The notes beneath the pieces were generated by a model. That model made no database searches, was not told where the DNA came from, and worked only from the letters and a program-made list of their open reading frames with translations. From positions 1 through 64,000 of the forward strand of contig NZ_QOKV01000027.1 of the NCBI RefSeq assembly GCF_008365405.1: 64,000 nt of DNA, written 5' to 3'. The position numbers and the translations under genes are program-made. How positions within the stretch are numbered: the first letter of the stretch is position 1; the number at the start of each line of letters is the position of its first letter. The stretch comes from Azospirillum brasilense. GTDB lineage: Bacteria > Pseudomonadota > Alphaproteobacteria > Azospirillales > Azospirillaceae. This document shows positions 39,491-48,800 of the stretch, one piece after another.

Positions 39491-41151
39491 CCGCCATCCC
39501 GCTGTCCCGTCTGCTCGCCGTGGGGCGGCCGGACGACGCGCCGGTTGCCGACGGCGTCACCTTCGCCCGCTTCCGCGCCGACGTGGCCGGCAACGCGGCA
39601 CGGCTGAAGGGATGCCGGCGCGGGCTTCTGGTCGCGCCGGACGGCTACTGGGGGGCGGTCGGGTTGCTGGCGCTGCTGCACGCCGGCGCCGAGGTCACGA
39701 TACCGCCCAACGCCCAGCCGGGAACGCTGGCCGCCCTGACCGCAGACGGAGCCGTGCCCGTCGGCGACGACCTGCGCCCCGGTGGCGAGAGCATGACGTT
39801 GTCTCCGCTCGCCCCCGAGACGCCCTTGACCTTCTTCACCTCCGGCTCGACCGGCGAGCCGAAGCGGGTGGTTCGCACCCTCGGCATGCTGGAGGCCGAA
39901 GCGCTGGCGACCGAGGCCGTGCTCGGACGGCTCGCCGGGCCAACCGCTCGCGTGCACGCCACGGTTCCCCACCAGCACGTCTACGGTCTGAACTTCCGCC
40001 TGCTGTGGCCGCTGGTCACCGGCCGCCCCTTCGCCAGCGCCATGCACGAGCTGTGGGAGACGGCGCTGGCCGCGCTCGACGCGGGGTCCGTGCTGGTCAC
40101 CAGCCCGGCGCACCTGACGCGGCTGGCGGGCATCGCGCCGCTGCCGCCGTCGCGGCGCCCGGCGCTGGTGCTGTCGGCCGGAGCCCCGCTTCCGGAGCCG
40201 GCCGCGCGTGAGGCGGCGGCCGTCTTCGGCACGCCGGTCACCGAGATCTTCGGCAGCACCGAAACCGGAGCCATCGCCCACCGCCGCCGCGACGCCGAAG
40301 ATCCGTCCTGGCGCCCGCTGCCCGGCGTCGTCGCCGGACGCACTCCGGACGGTCGCCTGCGGGTCGGGGCGACGCACGTCGAGGGTCGGGAGCATGTCAG
40401 CTCGGACCTCGTGGAGATGGCCGAGGACGGCGGCTTCCGCGTCCTTGGCCGCGCCGACCGGATCGCCAAGGTGGAGGGCAAGCGCGTCAGCCTGCCCGAG
40501 GTGGAGGCGCAGCTGCGCCGCTCCCCCCTGGTGGCCGACGCCGCCGCTCTGATGCTGGAGCAGCTCTGCGCCGTCGTGGTGCCGAGCGCCGAGGGCGCGG
40601 CGCGCCTGGCGGACCTCGGCGCCTTCCGCTTCGGCCGCCTGCTGCGGCGGGAATTGTCCGCCGTTCAGGAGCCCGCCGGCCTGCCGCGCCGCTGGCGTTT
40701 CGTGAGCCGTTTGCCGGATGGCACGCTGGGCAAGCGTCGGCAGGCCGACATCGCCGCCCTGTTCCAGGAGACCGCCCTGTCTGAGATCGCCACACATCGG
40801 CCAACCGCCCCCGACGTTCGCGCCGTCCGGCCGCTTGCCGACGGGGTGGAACTGGACCTCTTCATTCCCGGCGACCTTGCGCAGCTCGATGGTCATTTCC
40901 CCGGCATGCCGATCGTGCCGGGCGTGGCACAGATCGATTGGGCGGTGATGTTCGCCAACGCGCATCTCGGCCTCGGGATCGAGGCGGCGCAGTCGCTCCA
41001 GGTGAAGTTTCGGCGCGTCACCGTTCCGGACACGCTGGTGACGCTGGCGTTGCGCCACGCCCCGGCACGGCGGCGCCTGACCTTCGAGTACCGCTGCGGG
41101 GACGAGACGCTGTCCTCCGGCTCCGTCGGCATGGAGAGGATCGCCCCATGA
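39487..41151 (+). CDS. Fused acyl-adenylate ligase and hot-dog dehydratase
   Basis: A 554-residue bifunctional protein. Residues 1 to about 440 form an AMP-binding ligase (FFTSGSTGEPKRVVRT phosphate loop, VTEIFGSTETG, DRIAKVEGKRVSLPEVE) that should activate the aromatic starter acid or its ACP thioester. Residues about 455-554 are a hot-dog dehydratase with FPGMPIVPGVAQ and His470. In E. coli-type clusters I recall these as separate ApeH and ApeI, so the fusion suggests coupled activity. The ATG overlaps the previous stop (ATGA). Confidence 0.85.
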   Translation: MTAIPLSRLLAVGRPDDAPVADGVTFARFRADVAGNAARLKGCRRGLLVAPDGYWGAVGLLALLHAGAEVTIPPNAQPGTLAALTADGAVPVGDDLRPGGESMTLSPLAPETPLTFFTSGSTGEPKRVVRTLGMLEAEALATEAVLGRLAGPTARVHATVPHQHVYGLNFRLLWPLVTGRPFASAMHELWETALAALDAGSVLVTSPAHLTRLAGIAPLPPSRRPALVLSAGAPLPEPAAREAAAVFGTPVTEIFGSTETGAIAHRRRDAEDPSWRPLPGVVAGRTPDGRLRVGATHVEGREHVSSDLVEMAEDGGFRVLGRADRIAKVEGKRVSLPEVEAQLRRSPLVADAAALMLEQLCAVVVPSAEGAARLADLGAFRFGRLLRRELSAVQEPAGLPRRWRFVSRLPDGTLGKRRQADIAALFQETALSEIATHRPTAPDVRAVRPLADGVELDLFIPGDLAQLDGHFPGMPIVPGVAQIDWAVMFANAHLGLGIEAAQSLQVKFRRVTVPDTLVTLALRHAPARRRLTFEYRCGDETLSSGSVGMERIAP

Positions 41152-41555
41152 TTTCGGCAGAGGTGAGCACCCGCGCGCAGTTCTACGACCTGGACCCCAT
41201 GCAGGTGGTCTGGCATGGCAACTACGCCCGGTATCTGGAGCAGGCGCGCTGCGCGCTGCTCGACCGCATCGGTTACAATTACCCGGAGATGGCGTCGTCG
41301 GGATACGTGTTCCCCATCGTCGACCTCCACGTGAAGTACGTGCGGCCGATCCGCTTCGGCCAGTCGATCCGGATCACGGCCACGCTGGTCGAGTATGAGA
41401 ACCGCATCCGCATCGACTACCGCATCCACGACGAGCCGAGCGGCGAATTGCTGACCAAGGCGCGCACCGTGCAGCTCGCGGTGAAGGAGGACGGGGCGGA
41501 GTTGTGCTTCGAATGCCCCGCGGTGTTCACGGACAAGGTGAGGGCTCTGCTGTGA
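41148..41555 (+). CDS. Acyl-CoA/ACP thioesterase of the 4HBT type
   Basis: A 135-residue hot-dog thioesterase. The 4-hydroxybenzoyl-CoA-thioesterase motif is YDLDPMQVVWHGNYARYLEQ with catalytic Asp16. In aryl polyene clusters it corresponds to the thioesterase that releases or proofreads chains. ATGA overlap with the ligase gene; its own stop overlaps the GTG of the next gene. Confidence 0.9.
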   Translation: MISAEVSTRAQFYDLDPMQVVWHGNYARYLEQARCALLDRIGYNYPEMASSGYVFPIVDLHVKYVRPIRFGQSIRITATLVEYENRIRIDYRIHDEPSGELLTKARTVQLAVKEDGAELCFECPAVFTDKVRALL

Positions 41556-42169
41556 CGCGCATCGTCGTTCTCATCCTGGCGCTGCTGGCCGCCCTGCCGG
41601 CGCTTGTTGCCGAGACGCGGGCCGCCGAAACATTGAGCGAGGGGCAGATGCTGCGCGGCGCCTTCGTGCAGGAGCGTTTCCTCAAGGGCTTCCAGGCGCC
41701 GCTGAAGAGCGAGGGCCGCTTCGCCCTGGCGCCCGGCCGCGGGCTGATCTGGCGCACCGAAACCCCCTTCGCCGTCACCACCGTCATGAGCCCCGCCGGC
41801 CTCGTGCAGGAGGTGAAGGGCAACGAGACCATGCGCCTGCCCGCCGCGCGCCTGCCCTTCATGTCGAAGCTCTACACCATGCTGGGCGGCGCGCTGACCG
41901 GCGACTGGAAGGCGCTGGAGGACATGTTCGCGGTGGAGCGCGGGGGCGGCGCCGACGCCTGGACCCTCCACCTGACGCCGCGCCGGGCCGACGACCCGAC
42001 CATGCCGATCCGCGCCATCGACGTGCGCGGCGGGCGCTTCGTGGACGCGGTGGACATCGTCAAGCCCGACGGCGACCGCGACCGCCTGACCTTCCGCGAC
42101 CAGTTTTTGAAGGCGGAGCCGCCGACGGCGGACGAGGCGGCGCTGCTGGCCTCGGCGGCGCGCCCGTGA
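41552..42169 (+). CDS. LolA-like outer-membrane lipoprotein carrier
   Basis: A 205-residue exported protein with signal peptide VTRIVVLILALLAALPALVA. The sequence LRGAFVQERFLKGFQAPLKS, GLIWRTETPFAVTTVMSPAG and IRAIDVRGG fits the LolA/LolB fold found in polyene clusters. It is likely to shuttle the lipid-linked pigment across the periplasm, working with the MMPL exporter encoded next. The start is GTG at 41552, overlapping the thioesterase stop. Confidence 0.85.
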   Translation: MTRIVVLILALLAALPALVAETRAAETLSEGQMLRGAFVQERFLKGFQAPLKSEGRFALAPGRGLIWRTETPFAVTTVMSPAGLVQEVKGNETMRLPAARLPFMSKLYTMLGGALTGDWKALEDMFAVERGGGADAWTLHLTPRRADDPTMPIRAIDVRGGRFVDAVDIVKPDGDRDRLTFRDQFLKAEPPTADEAALLASAARP

Positions 42170-44502
42170 GACGTCTGGGCGCGCTGCTCTGGCTCGCGCT
42201 CGTCCTGCTGGCCAGCGGCTATCTCGCGCTGCGCCTTCACGACGGGCTGGGCTTCCGCACCGATCTGCTGGCCCTGCTGCCGCGCGAGGAGCAGGACCCT
42301 GTCCTGCAGCGCGCCAACGACGCGGTGACCAAGGCGCTGGGTCGCCGGGTGCTGGCGCTGGTCGGCCACGCCGACCGCGAAACCGCCCGCGAGGCGGCGA
42401 CGACGCTTGGCGACGCCCTTCTGGCCACGGGACAGGTGGAGCGGATCGGCGAGGGCATCGACGTCGACCGGCTGAAACGGCTGGGGGCTCTCTACTTTCC
42501 CCATCGCCAAAGCCTGCTCAGCGATGGCGACCGGGCGCTCCTGACGGCCGGCAAGGGGGAGGAGGTCGCCACCCGCGCGCTGTCCCAGGCGTTCGGTTTC
42601 GCCGGGCTCGTGGATGCCGGGCTGCTGCGCACCGACCCGTTCCTGCTGCTGCCCTCCTTCCTCACCAACCTGCCCTTCCCGCTGTCGCGCCTCACCCCCG
42701 ACGAGGGCATGCTCAGCGTCACCGAGTACGGCACGACCTGGGTGCTGGTCAGCGCCGTGCTCGCCGGCGAGCCGTTCGAGCTGGACTTGCAGGACCGGCT
42801 GGTCGGTGCCTTCGACGCCGCCGTTCGGGACATGCCGGGCGTCACGGTGAAACGGCTGGGCGCCGTGTTCTTCGCGCATGCCGGCTCCAAGACCGCGATC
42901 GCCGAGGCGTCCACGCTCGGCACGCTGTCGTTGGTCGGCACCGTGCTGCTGGTCGGGCTGGCGTTCCGCCGGCCGGGGCCGCTGCTGCACAATCTGCTGG
43001 CCCTGGGCGTCGGGATGACGGTCGGGTTGAGCGGCAGCCTGCTGCTGTTCGGCGAGTTGCATGTGGCGGCGCTGCTGTTCGGGTCCAGCCTGATCGGCGT
43101 TGCCGTCGACTACAGCCTGCATTACAGCGCCAGCCTGTTCGACCCCTTGTCGGGAAGCCCGCAAGACCGACTGCGCCACGTGCTGCCGGGCATCGCGCTG
43201 GGGCTGGTCACCACCCTGATCGGCTACGCCGCCCTGATGCTGGCGCCCTTTCCGGGGCTCCGGCAGATCGCCGCCTTCTCGATCATTGGGCTCGTGGGCG
43301 CCTTCCTGACCGTGGTGCTGTGGTTGCCGTCGCTCGACCGGGCGGGGCGGCTGACGCACGGCGCCGGAATGCTGCGCGCCGCGGCGGGCCTGTGGGATTT
43401 CTGGGAGGAGCGGCGCTGGCGTGGCGCGCGCCTCGTTCTTGTGCTGGGCTGCGTGGCGGCCGGAGCGGTCGGGCTGGCGCGGCTGTCGGCGGACGACGAC
43501 GTCCGGCGGTTGCAGGCGGTCTCGGCGGAGCTGAGGCACGAGCAGGACGAGATCCAACGGCTGATCGGCGCCACAACCGCCGCGCAGTTCCTGCTGGTGC
43601 AGGCTGCGGACGACGAGGCGGCGCTGCGGCGGCAGGAGGACCTCGCCGCCACGCTGGCCGGGCTGAAGGCGAAGGGAAGCATCGCCGGCTACCAGATGCC
43701 GGCCGCCTTCGTGCCGTCCGCCCGGACGCAGCGGGAAAACCGCGCGCTGGTCGCCACGGCGCTCGACGGTCCGCTGCTGGCGGCGCAGCGCGCCAGCCTC
43801 GGCCTGCCGCCGGCCGATCCGAATGATAAGGGGCCGAACAGCAAGGCGCCGGGCGGGGTGCTGACCCTGGAAAGTGCGCTGGCGGCGGACAGCGTGCCGT
43901 TCCTGCGCGAACTCGTGCTCGGGCCGGGACTGCATGTGGTGGCCTTGCAGGGGCTGAGCGACCCGGACGCCGTGCGCGCCGCGGTGGCCGGCACGGCCGG
44001 CGTCCGGCTGGTCGATCCGACGGCGGACTTCTCGGCGCTGCTCGCCAAGTACCGGCACCGGGCGCTGCTGCTGACCGGGCTGGCGGGGCTGCTGATGCTG
44101 CCCGTGCTGATGTGGCGCTACGGCTGGCGCGGGGGGCTGTGGGCGCTGCTGCCACCCGGGGCGGCGCTCATCCTCGCGCCGGCGGCGGTGGGGCTGATGG
44201 GCCAGGATTTCACCTTCTTCCATGCCATGGCGCTGGTGCTGATCCTCTCCATCGGCGTGGACTACGCCGTCTTCTGCGCGGAGAGCGGCGTGGAGCAGCA
44301 GCCGGTGACCATGCTGGCGGTGTGGCTGGCGACGCTGACGACCCTGCTGTCCTTCGGGCTTCTGGCCTTCAGCGCCGTTCCCGCGGTGCACAGCTTCGGC
44401 GTGACCATGCTGGTCGGAAACTCGATTGCCTTTCTTTTCGCACCGCTGGCCGCGCGTGGCACACGCCACAATGAAGCCACAAACAATGCGCGACTACTCT
44501 GA
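42166..44502 (+). CDS. MMPL/RND-family lipid exporter
   Basis: A 778-residue transporter with two six-helix halves. Each half has the RND-type helix 4 motif: GVAVDYSLHYSA near 320 and SIGVDYAVFCAESG near 700. Large periplasmic loops follow helices 1 and 7. Exporters of this kind sit in aryl polyene and xanthomonadin clusters and are thought to move the lipid from the inner membrane to the periplasmic carrier. The GTG start overlaps the LolA-like stop (GTGA). A 49-bp gap to the next gene is the largest in the operon's central part. Confidence 0.9.
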   Translation: MRRLGALLWLALVLLASGYLALRLHDGLGFRTDLLALLPREEQDPVLQRANDAVTKALGRRVLALVGHADRETAREAATTLGDALLATGQVERIGEGIDVDRLKRLGALYFPHRQSLLSDGDRALLTAGKGEEVATRALSQAFGFAGLVDAGLLRTDPFLLLPSFLTNLPFPLSRLTPDEGMLSVTEYGTTWVLVSAVLAGEPFELDLQDRLVGAFDAAVRDMPGVTVKRLGAVFFAHAGSKTAIAEASTLGTLSLVGTVLLVGLAFRRPGPLLHNLLALGVGMTVGLSGSLLLFGELHVAALLFGSSLIGVAVDYSLHYSASLFDPLSGSPQDRLRHVLPGIALGLVTTLIGYAALMLAPFPGLRQIAAFSIIGLVGAFLTVVLWLPSLDRAGRLTHGAGMLRAAAGLWDFWEERRWRGARLVLVLGCVAAGAVGLARLSADDDVRRLQAVSAELRHEQDEIQRLIGATTAAQFLLVQAADDEAALRRQEDLAATLAGLKAKGSIAGYQMPAAFVPSARTQRENRALVATALDGPLLAAQRASLGLPPADPNDKGPNSKAPGGVLTLESALAADSVPFLRELVLGPGLHVVALQGLSDPDAVRAAVAGTAGVRLVDPTADFSALLAKYRHRALLLTGLAGLLMLPVLMWRYGWRGGLWALLPPGAALILAPAAVGLMGQDFTFFHAMALVLILSIGVDYAVFCAESGVEQQPVTMLAVWLATLTTLLSFGLLAFSAVPAVHSFGVTMLVGNSIAFLFAPLAARGTRHNEATNNARLL

Positions 44503-44551
44503 TTGGTGTATGCTCTACGTCAGATTCGCTTCTGGGAAATCGCCTCACGTC

Positions 44552-45166
44552 ATGACCATGCATAAGGGGTGGGTCGCGCTCCTGTTCCTGCTCGGAGCGT
44601 GCGCCTCCGTGCCCGGCAGCGCCCCGGCGGACCCAAGCACGCCGCTGCTCGCCCCCGGCGAGCCGCTGGCCCTGCCGCGCCCGTCCGATCTCGGCCAGAG
44701 CGTCGAGGCGGCGCAGCTCATCACCGCCAGCCGCGACGGCCAGACCTTCGTTTTCGAGGGCCGGGTCAGCGTCACGCCGGAGCGCTTCCTGCTGGTCGGG
44801 GTGGACAGCCTGGGCCGCCGCGCCATGACCGTCACCTGGAACGATGCCGGGTTGGAGGTGGAAACCGCACCCTGGCTGCCCCCGGCCCTGCGGCCGGGCA
44901 GCATGCTGGCCGACATCGTCGTGCTGTACTGGCCCGAGGCGGTCGTGCGGCAGGCGCTCGCCCCCGCGGGCGGCACGCTGAGCGCCGACGCGCACCGGCG
45001 CAGCGTGCGCATCGGCGGCGAGGAGGTGCTGCGCGCCGAACGCAGCTGGGCCGACGGCGCGCCGTGGACCGGCACGCTGCGCTACGCCAACCTCGCCTGG
45101 GGCTACGAGATCGAGGTGCAGTCCATGGCGGCATCCACGCCGGCGTCCACGGCGGCGGCGCGATGA
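44552..45166 (+). CDS. DUF3261 lipoprotein
   Basis: A 204-residue lipoprotein with the lipobox LLGAC following MTMHKGWVALLF. Recognisable parts are TFVFEGRVSVTPERFLLVGV, RRAMTVTWNDAGLEVE and MLADIVVLYWPEAVVRQAL, which match DUF3261 proteins of aryl polyene clusters. It probably acts at the outer membrane as a LolB-like acceptor. Several Met codons (44510, 44552, 44558) could start translation; 44552 gives a good signal sequence. The stop overlaps the next ATG. Confidence 0.82.
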   Translation: MTMHKGWVALLFLLGACASVPGSAPADPSTPLLAPGEPLALPRPSDLGQSVEAAQLITASRDGQTFVFEGRVSVTPERFLLVGVDSLGRRAMTVTWNDAGLEVETAPWLPPALRPGSMLADIVVLYWPEAVVRQALAPAGGTLSADAHRRSVRIGGEEVLRAERSWADGAPWTGTLRYANLAWGYEIEVQSMAASTPASTAAAR

Positions 45167-46374
45167 GCCGTCCGCTCGGACTTGCCGCCCTGGGCCTCGC
45201 CACCCCCATCGGAACCGGGGCGGGCGCGGTCGCCGATGCCTTGTTTGAGGGAACCCGCGACGGTCTGCGTCCGCGCTCCGGCTTCGTGCCCGGCCGCGCG
45301 GTGCATGTCGGTTCGGTGGACACGCCGCTGCCGCCGGTGCCGGCGGGGCTGGAAAGCTACGACTGCCGCAACAACCGCCTGCTGCTGCTGGCCCTGGAGC
45401 AGATCCGCGACGCCGTCGAAGCGGCGGCCGCGCGCCACGGCCGGCACCGGATCGCCGTGATCGTCGGCACCAGCACCTCCGGCATGGCCGAGGCGGAGGC
45501 CGGCTTCGCGGCGATGCGCCGCGACGGCGCGTGGACGGGTCCGTTCCATTACGACCAGCTCGCCACCGGCGGGCCGGGAGAGTTCGCGGCGCGCGCGCTC
45601 GACCTGCCGGGGCCGGCCTACACGGTGGCGACGGCCTGCTCCTCCAGCGGCAAGGCGTTCGCGTCCGCCCGGCGGCTGATCCGCGCCGGGCTGTGCGACG
45701 CCGCTGTCGTCGGCGGCGCCGACACGCTGTGCGGCACCACGCTCGGCGGCTTCAGCGCGCTGGAGGCGGTGTCGGCGGGCCCCTGCAATCCCTTCAGCGC
45801 CAATCGCGACGGCATCAACATCGGCGAGGCGGCGGCGGTCTTCCTGCTGACCGCGGAGGACGCCCCGGTGCGGCTGCTGGGCGTGGGCGAAAGCTCCGAC
45901 GCGCACCATGTCAGCGCCCCCGACCCGGAGGGCCACGGCGCCCTCGCCGCCATGCGGGCGGCGCTGGACGACGCGGGGCTGACGCCGGCGGACATCGCCT
46001 ACGTCAACCTGCACGGCACCGCGACGGCGCTGAACGATTCCATGGAGGGCAAGGCGGTGCACGCGCTGTTCGGCGGAGCGACCCCGTGCAGTTCCACCAA
46101 GGCGATGACCGGCCACACGCTGGGCGCCGCCGGGGCGTGCGAAGCGGCCTTCCTCTGGCTGACGCTGCATCCGGCCCACAACCCGGACGGCCTGCTGCCC
46201 CCGCATCTGTGGGACGGTGCGCCCGACCCGGAGATCCCGCCGCTGAACCTGATCGGCCCCGGCGCCACCTTCTCCGGCGGGCTTCCCGCCGGGCCGGCGG
46301 CGATGCTCAGCAACTCCTTCGCGTTCGGCGGCAGCAACGTGGCCCTGGTGCTGGGCCGGGGGGAATGGCGATGA
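45163..46374 (+). CDS. Beta-ketoacyl-ACP synthase I (ApeO-like)
   Basis: A 403-residue condensing enzyme. The active-site triad is complete: C159 in TACSSSGKA, H284 in NLHGTAT and H318 in GHTLGAAG. It performs decarboxylative condensation with malonyl-ACP during polyene elongation. It is one of two catalytic ketosynthases in the operon (the other at 47569); the chain-length factor at 36924 is their likely partner. ATGA overlaps at both ends. Confidence 0.92.
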   Translation: MSRPLGLAALGLATPIGTGAGAVADALFEGTRDGLRPRSGFVPGRAVHVGSVDTPLPPVPAGLESYDCRNNRLLLLALEQIRDAVEAAAARHGRHRIAVIVGTSTSGMAEAEAGFAAMRRDGAWTGPFHYDQLATGGPGEFAARALDLPGPAYTVATACSSSGKAFASARRLIRAGLCDAAVVGGADTLCGTTLGGFSALEAVSAGPCNPFSANRDGINIGEAAAVFLLTAEDAPVRLLGVGESSDAHHVSAPDPEGHGALAAMRAALDDAGLTPADIAYVNLHGTATALNDSMEGKAVHALFGGATPCSSTKAMTGHTLGAAGACEAAFLWLTLHPAHNPDGLLPPHLWDGAPDPEIPPLNLIGPGATFSGGLPAGPAAMLSNSFAFGGSNVALVLGRGEWR

Positions 46375-46847
46375 GCGCGTATCCGTGGCCCATCGAGGAT
46401 CTGCTGCCGCACGCACGGCCAATGATCCTGCTGGACGAGGCGGTCGGACGGGTGGACGGCCGCTTCGTGTCGGCGCTGACCGTGCGGGAGGGGGCGCCCT
46501 TCGTGGTGACGGGGCGGGGCGCCCCGGCCCATGTCGCCGTGGAGTGGATGGCGCAGACCTGCGGCGCCCAGGTCGGGGCCGAGGCCAGGGAAGCCGGCGG
46601 CGACGTCCGCCTCGGGCTGCTGCTGGGCACGCGCGATTTCCGCTCCTTCGTCCCCTGGTTCGCCGTCGGCGAGCGGCTGGAGGTGTCGGTGGCGCCGGTC
46701 TTCCGGGACGAGAACATCGGGTCTTTCGATTGTGTGGTGACGCGCGCGGGCAGCGGGGAGGAGCTGGCGAAGGCCCAGCTCACCGTCTACCAGCCCGAGG
46801 ACACGGCCGCGCTGCTCGCCAGTCAGGGAGTTCAGGTCAAACGATGA
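46371..46847 (+). CDS. 3-hydroxyacyl-ACP dehydratase, hot-dog fold (ApeP-like)
   Basis: A 158-residue dehydratase. DLLPHARPMILLDEAVG is the FabZ/ApeP signature, with HVAVEWMAQTCGAQVG holding the second catalytic residue. It removes water from the 3-hydroxy intermediate after the ketoreductase step. The family lacks the usual HGHFPG loop of FabZ, as seen here. Start is the ATG overlapping the ketosynthase stop; an ATG two codons earlier is also possible. Confidence 0.9.
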   Translation: MSAYPWPIEDLLPHARPMILLDEAVGRVDGRFVSALTVREGAPFVVTGRGAPAHVAVEWMAQTCGAQVGAEAREAGGDVRLGLLLGTRDFRSFVPWFAVGERLEVSVAPVFRDENIGSFDCVVTRAGSGEELAKAQLTVYQPEDTAALLASQGVQVKR

Positions 46848-47569
46848 AGAAGACGATCCTGGTCACCGGCGCCAGCAAGGGCATCGGCCGCGCGGTCGCG
46901 GAACGGCTGGCCGCCGACGGTTTCGCGGTGGTGGTGCATTACGGCCGCGACGCGGCCGGCGGCGAGGCGACGCTGGCCGACGTTCGCGCAGCCGGCGGCG
47001 AGGGCCGGCTGCTCGGCTTCGACATCGCTGACCGCGAGGCGACCCGCGCCGCGCTGGAGACCGACATGGAGGCGCACGGCCCCTATTGGGGCGCCGTCCT
47101 GAACGCCGGCATCGCCCGCGACGCCGCCTTCCCGGCCATGGCGGACGACGATTGGGATTCGGTCCTCAACACCAACCTCGACGGCTTCTACAACGTGCTG
47201 AAGCCGCTGGTGATGCCGATGGTCTCGGCCCGCAAGGGTGGGCGGATCGTCACGCTGTCGTCGGTGTCGGGGCTGATCGGCAACCGCGGGCAGGTCAACT
47301 ACAGCGCCGCCAAGGCCGGCATCATCGGCGCCACCAAGGCGCTGGCGATCGAGTTGGCGAAGCGGAACATCACGGTGAACTGCGTGGCGCCCGGCATCAT
47401 CGAGACGCAGATGACCGACGGGCTGCCCATGGAGGAAGCCCTGAAGCTGGTCCCCATGCGCCGGGCCGGACGGCCGGAGGAGGTGGCGTCGGTGGTGTCC
47501 TTCCTCTGCTCCGACGGGGCGGCGTACGTGACGCGGCAGGTGATCGCGGTGAACGGGGGTATGGTGTGA
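46844..47569 (+). CDS. 3-ketoacyl-ACP reductase (FabG-like, ApeQ-like)
   Basis: A 241-residue SDR reducing the 3-keto intermediate of the growing chain. TGASKGIG at 8-15 is the cofactor loop; catalytic residues are Ser140, Tyr153 and Lys157. NTNLDGFYNVLKPLVMPM and RAGRPEEVASVVSFLCSD are characteristic of FabG. It overlaps both neighbours. Confidence 0.93.
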   Translation: MKKTILVTGASKGIGRAVAERLAADGFAVVVHYGRDAAGGEATLADVRAAGGEGRLLGFDIADREATRAALETDMEAHGPYWGAVLNAGIARDAAFPAMADDDWDSVLNTNLDGFYNVLKPLVMPMVSARKGGRIVTLSSVSGLIGNRGQVNYSAAKAGIIGATKALAIELAKRNITVNCVAPGIIETQMTDGLPMEEALKLVPMRRAGRPEEVASVVSFLCSDGAAYVTRQVIAVNGGMV

Positions 47570-48792
47570 TGCGCAGGGTTGTTGTCACGGGCATGGGCGG
47601 GGTGAGCGCGCTGGGCGAGGACTGGCCGACCATCCGCGCCCGCATGGCGAAGGGCGAAACCGCCGTCCGCACCATGGCGGAGTGGGACCGTTTCCACGGG
47701 ATCAACACGCGCCTCGCCGCCCCGGTGACCGGCTTCTCGGTGGACGACCGCTATCCGCGCAAGAAGACGCGGACCATGGGGCCGGTCTCCCGGATGGCGG
47801 TCTACGCCACCGAGAAGGCGCTGAACGACGCGGCGCTGCTGAACGACCCGTTCGTCCGCGGCGGGCGGGTGGGCATCGCCTACGGATCGTCGTTCGGCAG
47901 CCCCGCCCCGGTGATCGCCTTCGCCGAGCTGATGACCCAGGGCGCGTCGAAGACCCTCAACGCCACCAGCTACATCCAGATGATGAGCCACACGGCGGCG
48001 GTGAACATCGGGTTGTTCTACGGCGTGACCGGCCGCATCATCCCGACCAGCAGCGCCTGCACCTCCGGCAGCCAGGCCATCGGCTACGCCTACGAGGCGA
48101 TCAAGTGGGGCAAGGCCGACGCCATGATCGCCGGCGGCGCCGAGGAACTGGACGTGACCGAATCGGCGGTCTTCGACACGCTGTTCGCCACCTCCACCCG
48201 CAACGACCGCCCGCACACCAGCCCCCGCCCCTACGACCGCGACCGCGACGGGTTGGTGATCGGTGAAGGCGCCACCACCCTGGTCCTGGAGGAACGCGGG
48301 CGCGCTCTTGCCCGCGGCGCCAACATCCATGCGGAGATCGTCGGCTTCGCCTGCAACTCCGACGGCAACCACGTCACCCAGCCGCAGGCCGGGACCATGG
48401 AGATCGCCCTGCGCATGGCCCTGGAGGACGCCGGGGTGTCGGCGGACGCCATCGGCTTCGTCAACGGCCACGGCACGGCCACCGAGTGGGGCGACATCGC
48501 CGAGACCGCCGCGACCCACGCCGTCTTCGGCCCGCGCGCGCCCATCCATTCGCTGAAGAGCTATTTCGGCCATTCGCTGGGCGCCTGCGGCGCCCTGGAG
48601 GCGTGGCTGGGCATCGAGATGATGCGCGAGGGCTGGTTCGCCCCCACCGCCAACCTGGACAATGTGGACGAACGCTGCGCCGAGCTGGATTACATCATGG
48701 GCGAGGGCCGGCGGATCGACACCGAGTTCCTGATGTCCAACAACTTCGCCTTCGGCGGCATCAACACGTCGCTGGTGTTCCGGCGCGGGTAG
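47569..48792 (+). CDS. Beta-ketoacyl-ACP synthase II (ApeR-like)
   Basis: A 407-residue condensing enzyme with complete triad: C164 in SSACTSGSQ, H301 in NGHGTATEW and H335 in FGHSLGACG. It is the last gene of the plus-strand operon; its stop is eight bases from the stop of the convergent flavoprotein gene. Sequence differs clearly from the ketosynthase at 45163, so the two probably divide initiation and elongation. Confidence 0.93.
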   Translation: MRRVVVTGMGGVSALGEDWPTIRARMAKGETAVRTMAEWDRFHGINTRLAAPVTGFSVDDRYPRKKTRTMGPVSRMAVYATEKALNDAALLNDPFVRGGRVGIAYGSSFGSPAPVIAFAELMTQGASKTLNATSYIQMMSHTAAVNIGLFYGVTGRIIPTSSACTSGSQAIGYAYEAIKWGKADAMIAGGAEELDVTESAVFDTLFATSTRNDRPHTSPRPYDRDRDGLVIGEGATTLVLEERGRALARGANIHAEIVGFACNSDGNHVTQPQAGTMEIALRMALEDAGVSADAIGFVNGHGTATEWGDIAETAATHAVFGPRAPIHSLKSYFGHSLGACGALEAWLGIEMMREGWFAPTANLDNVDERCAELDYIMGEGRRIDTEFLMSNNFAFGGINTSLVFRRG

Positions 48793-48800
48793 ACGGGCGC

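Noticed and set aside
41872-44469. 865-codon minus-strand frame opposite the MMPL exporter
   Set aside because: Gln/Arg/His-rich antisense composition; the exporter on the plus strand has clear family motifs.
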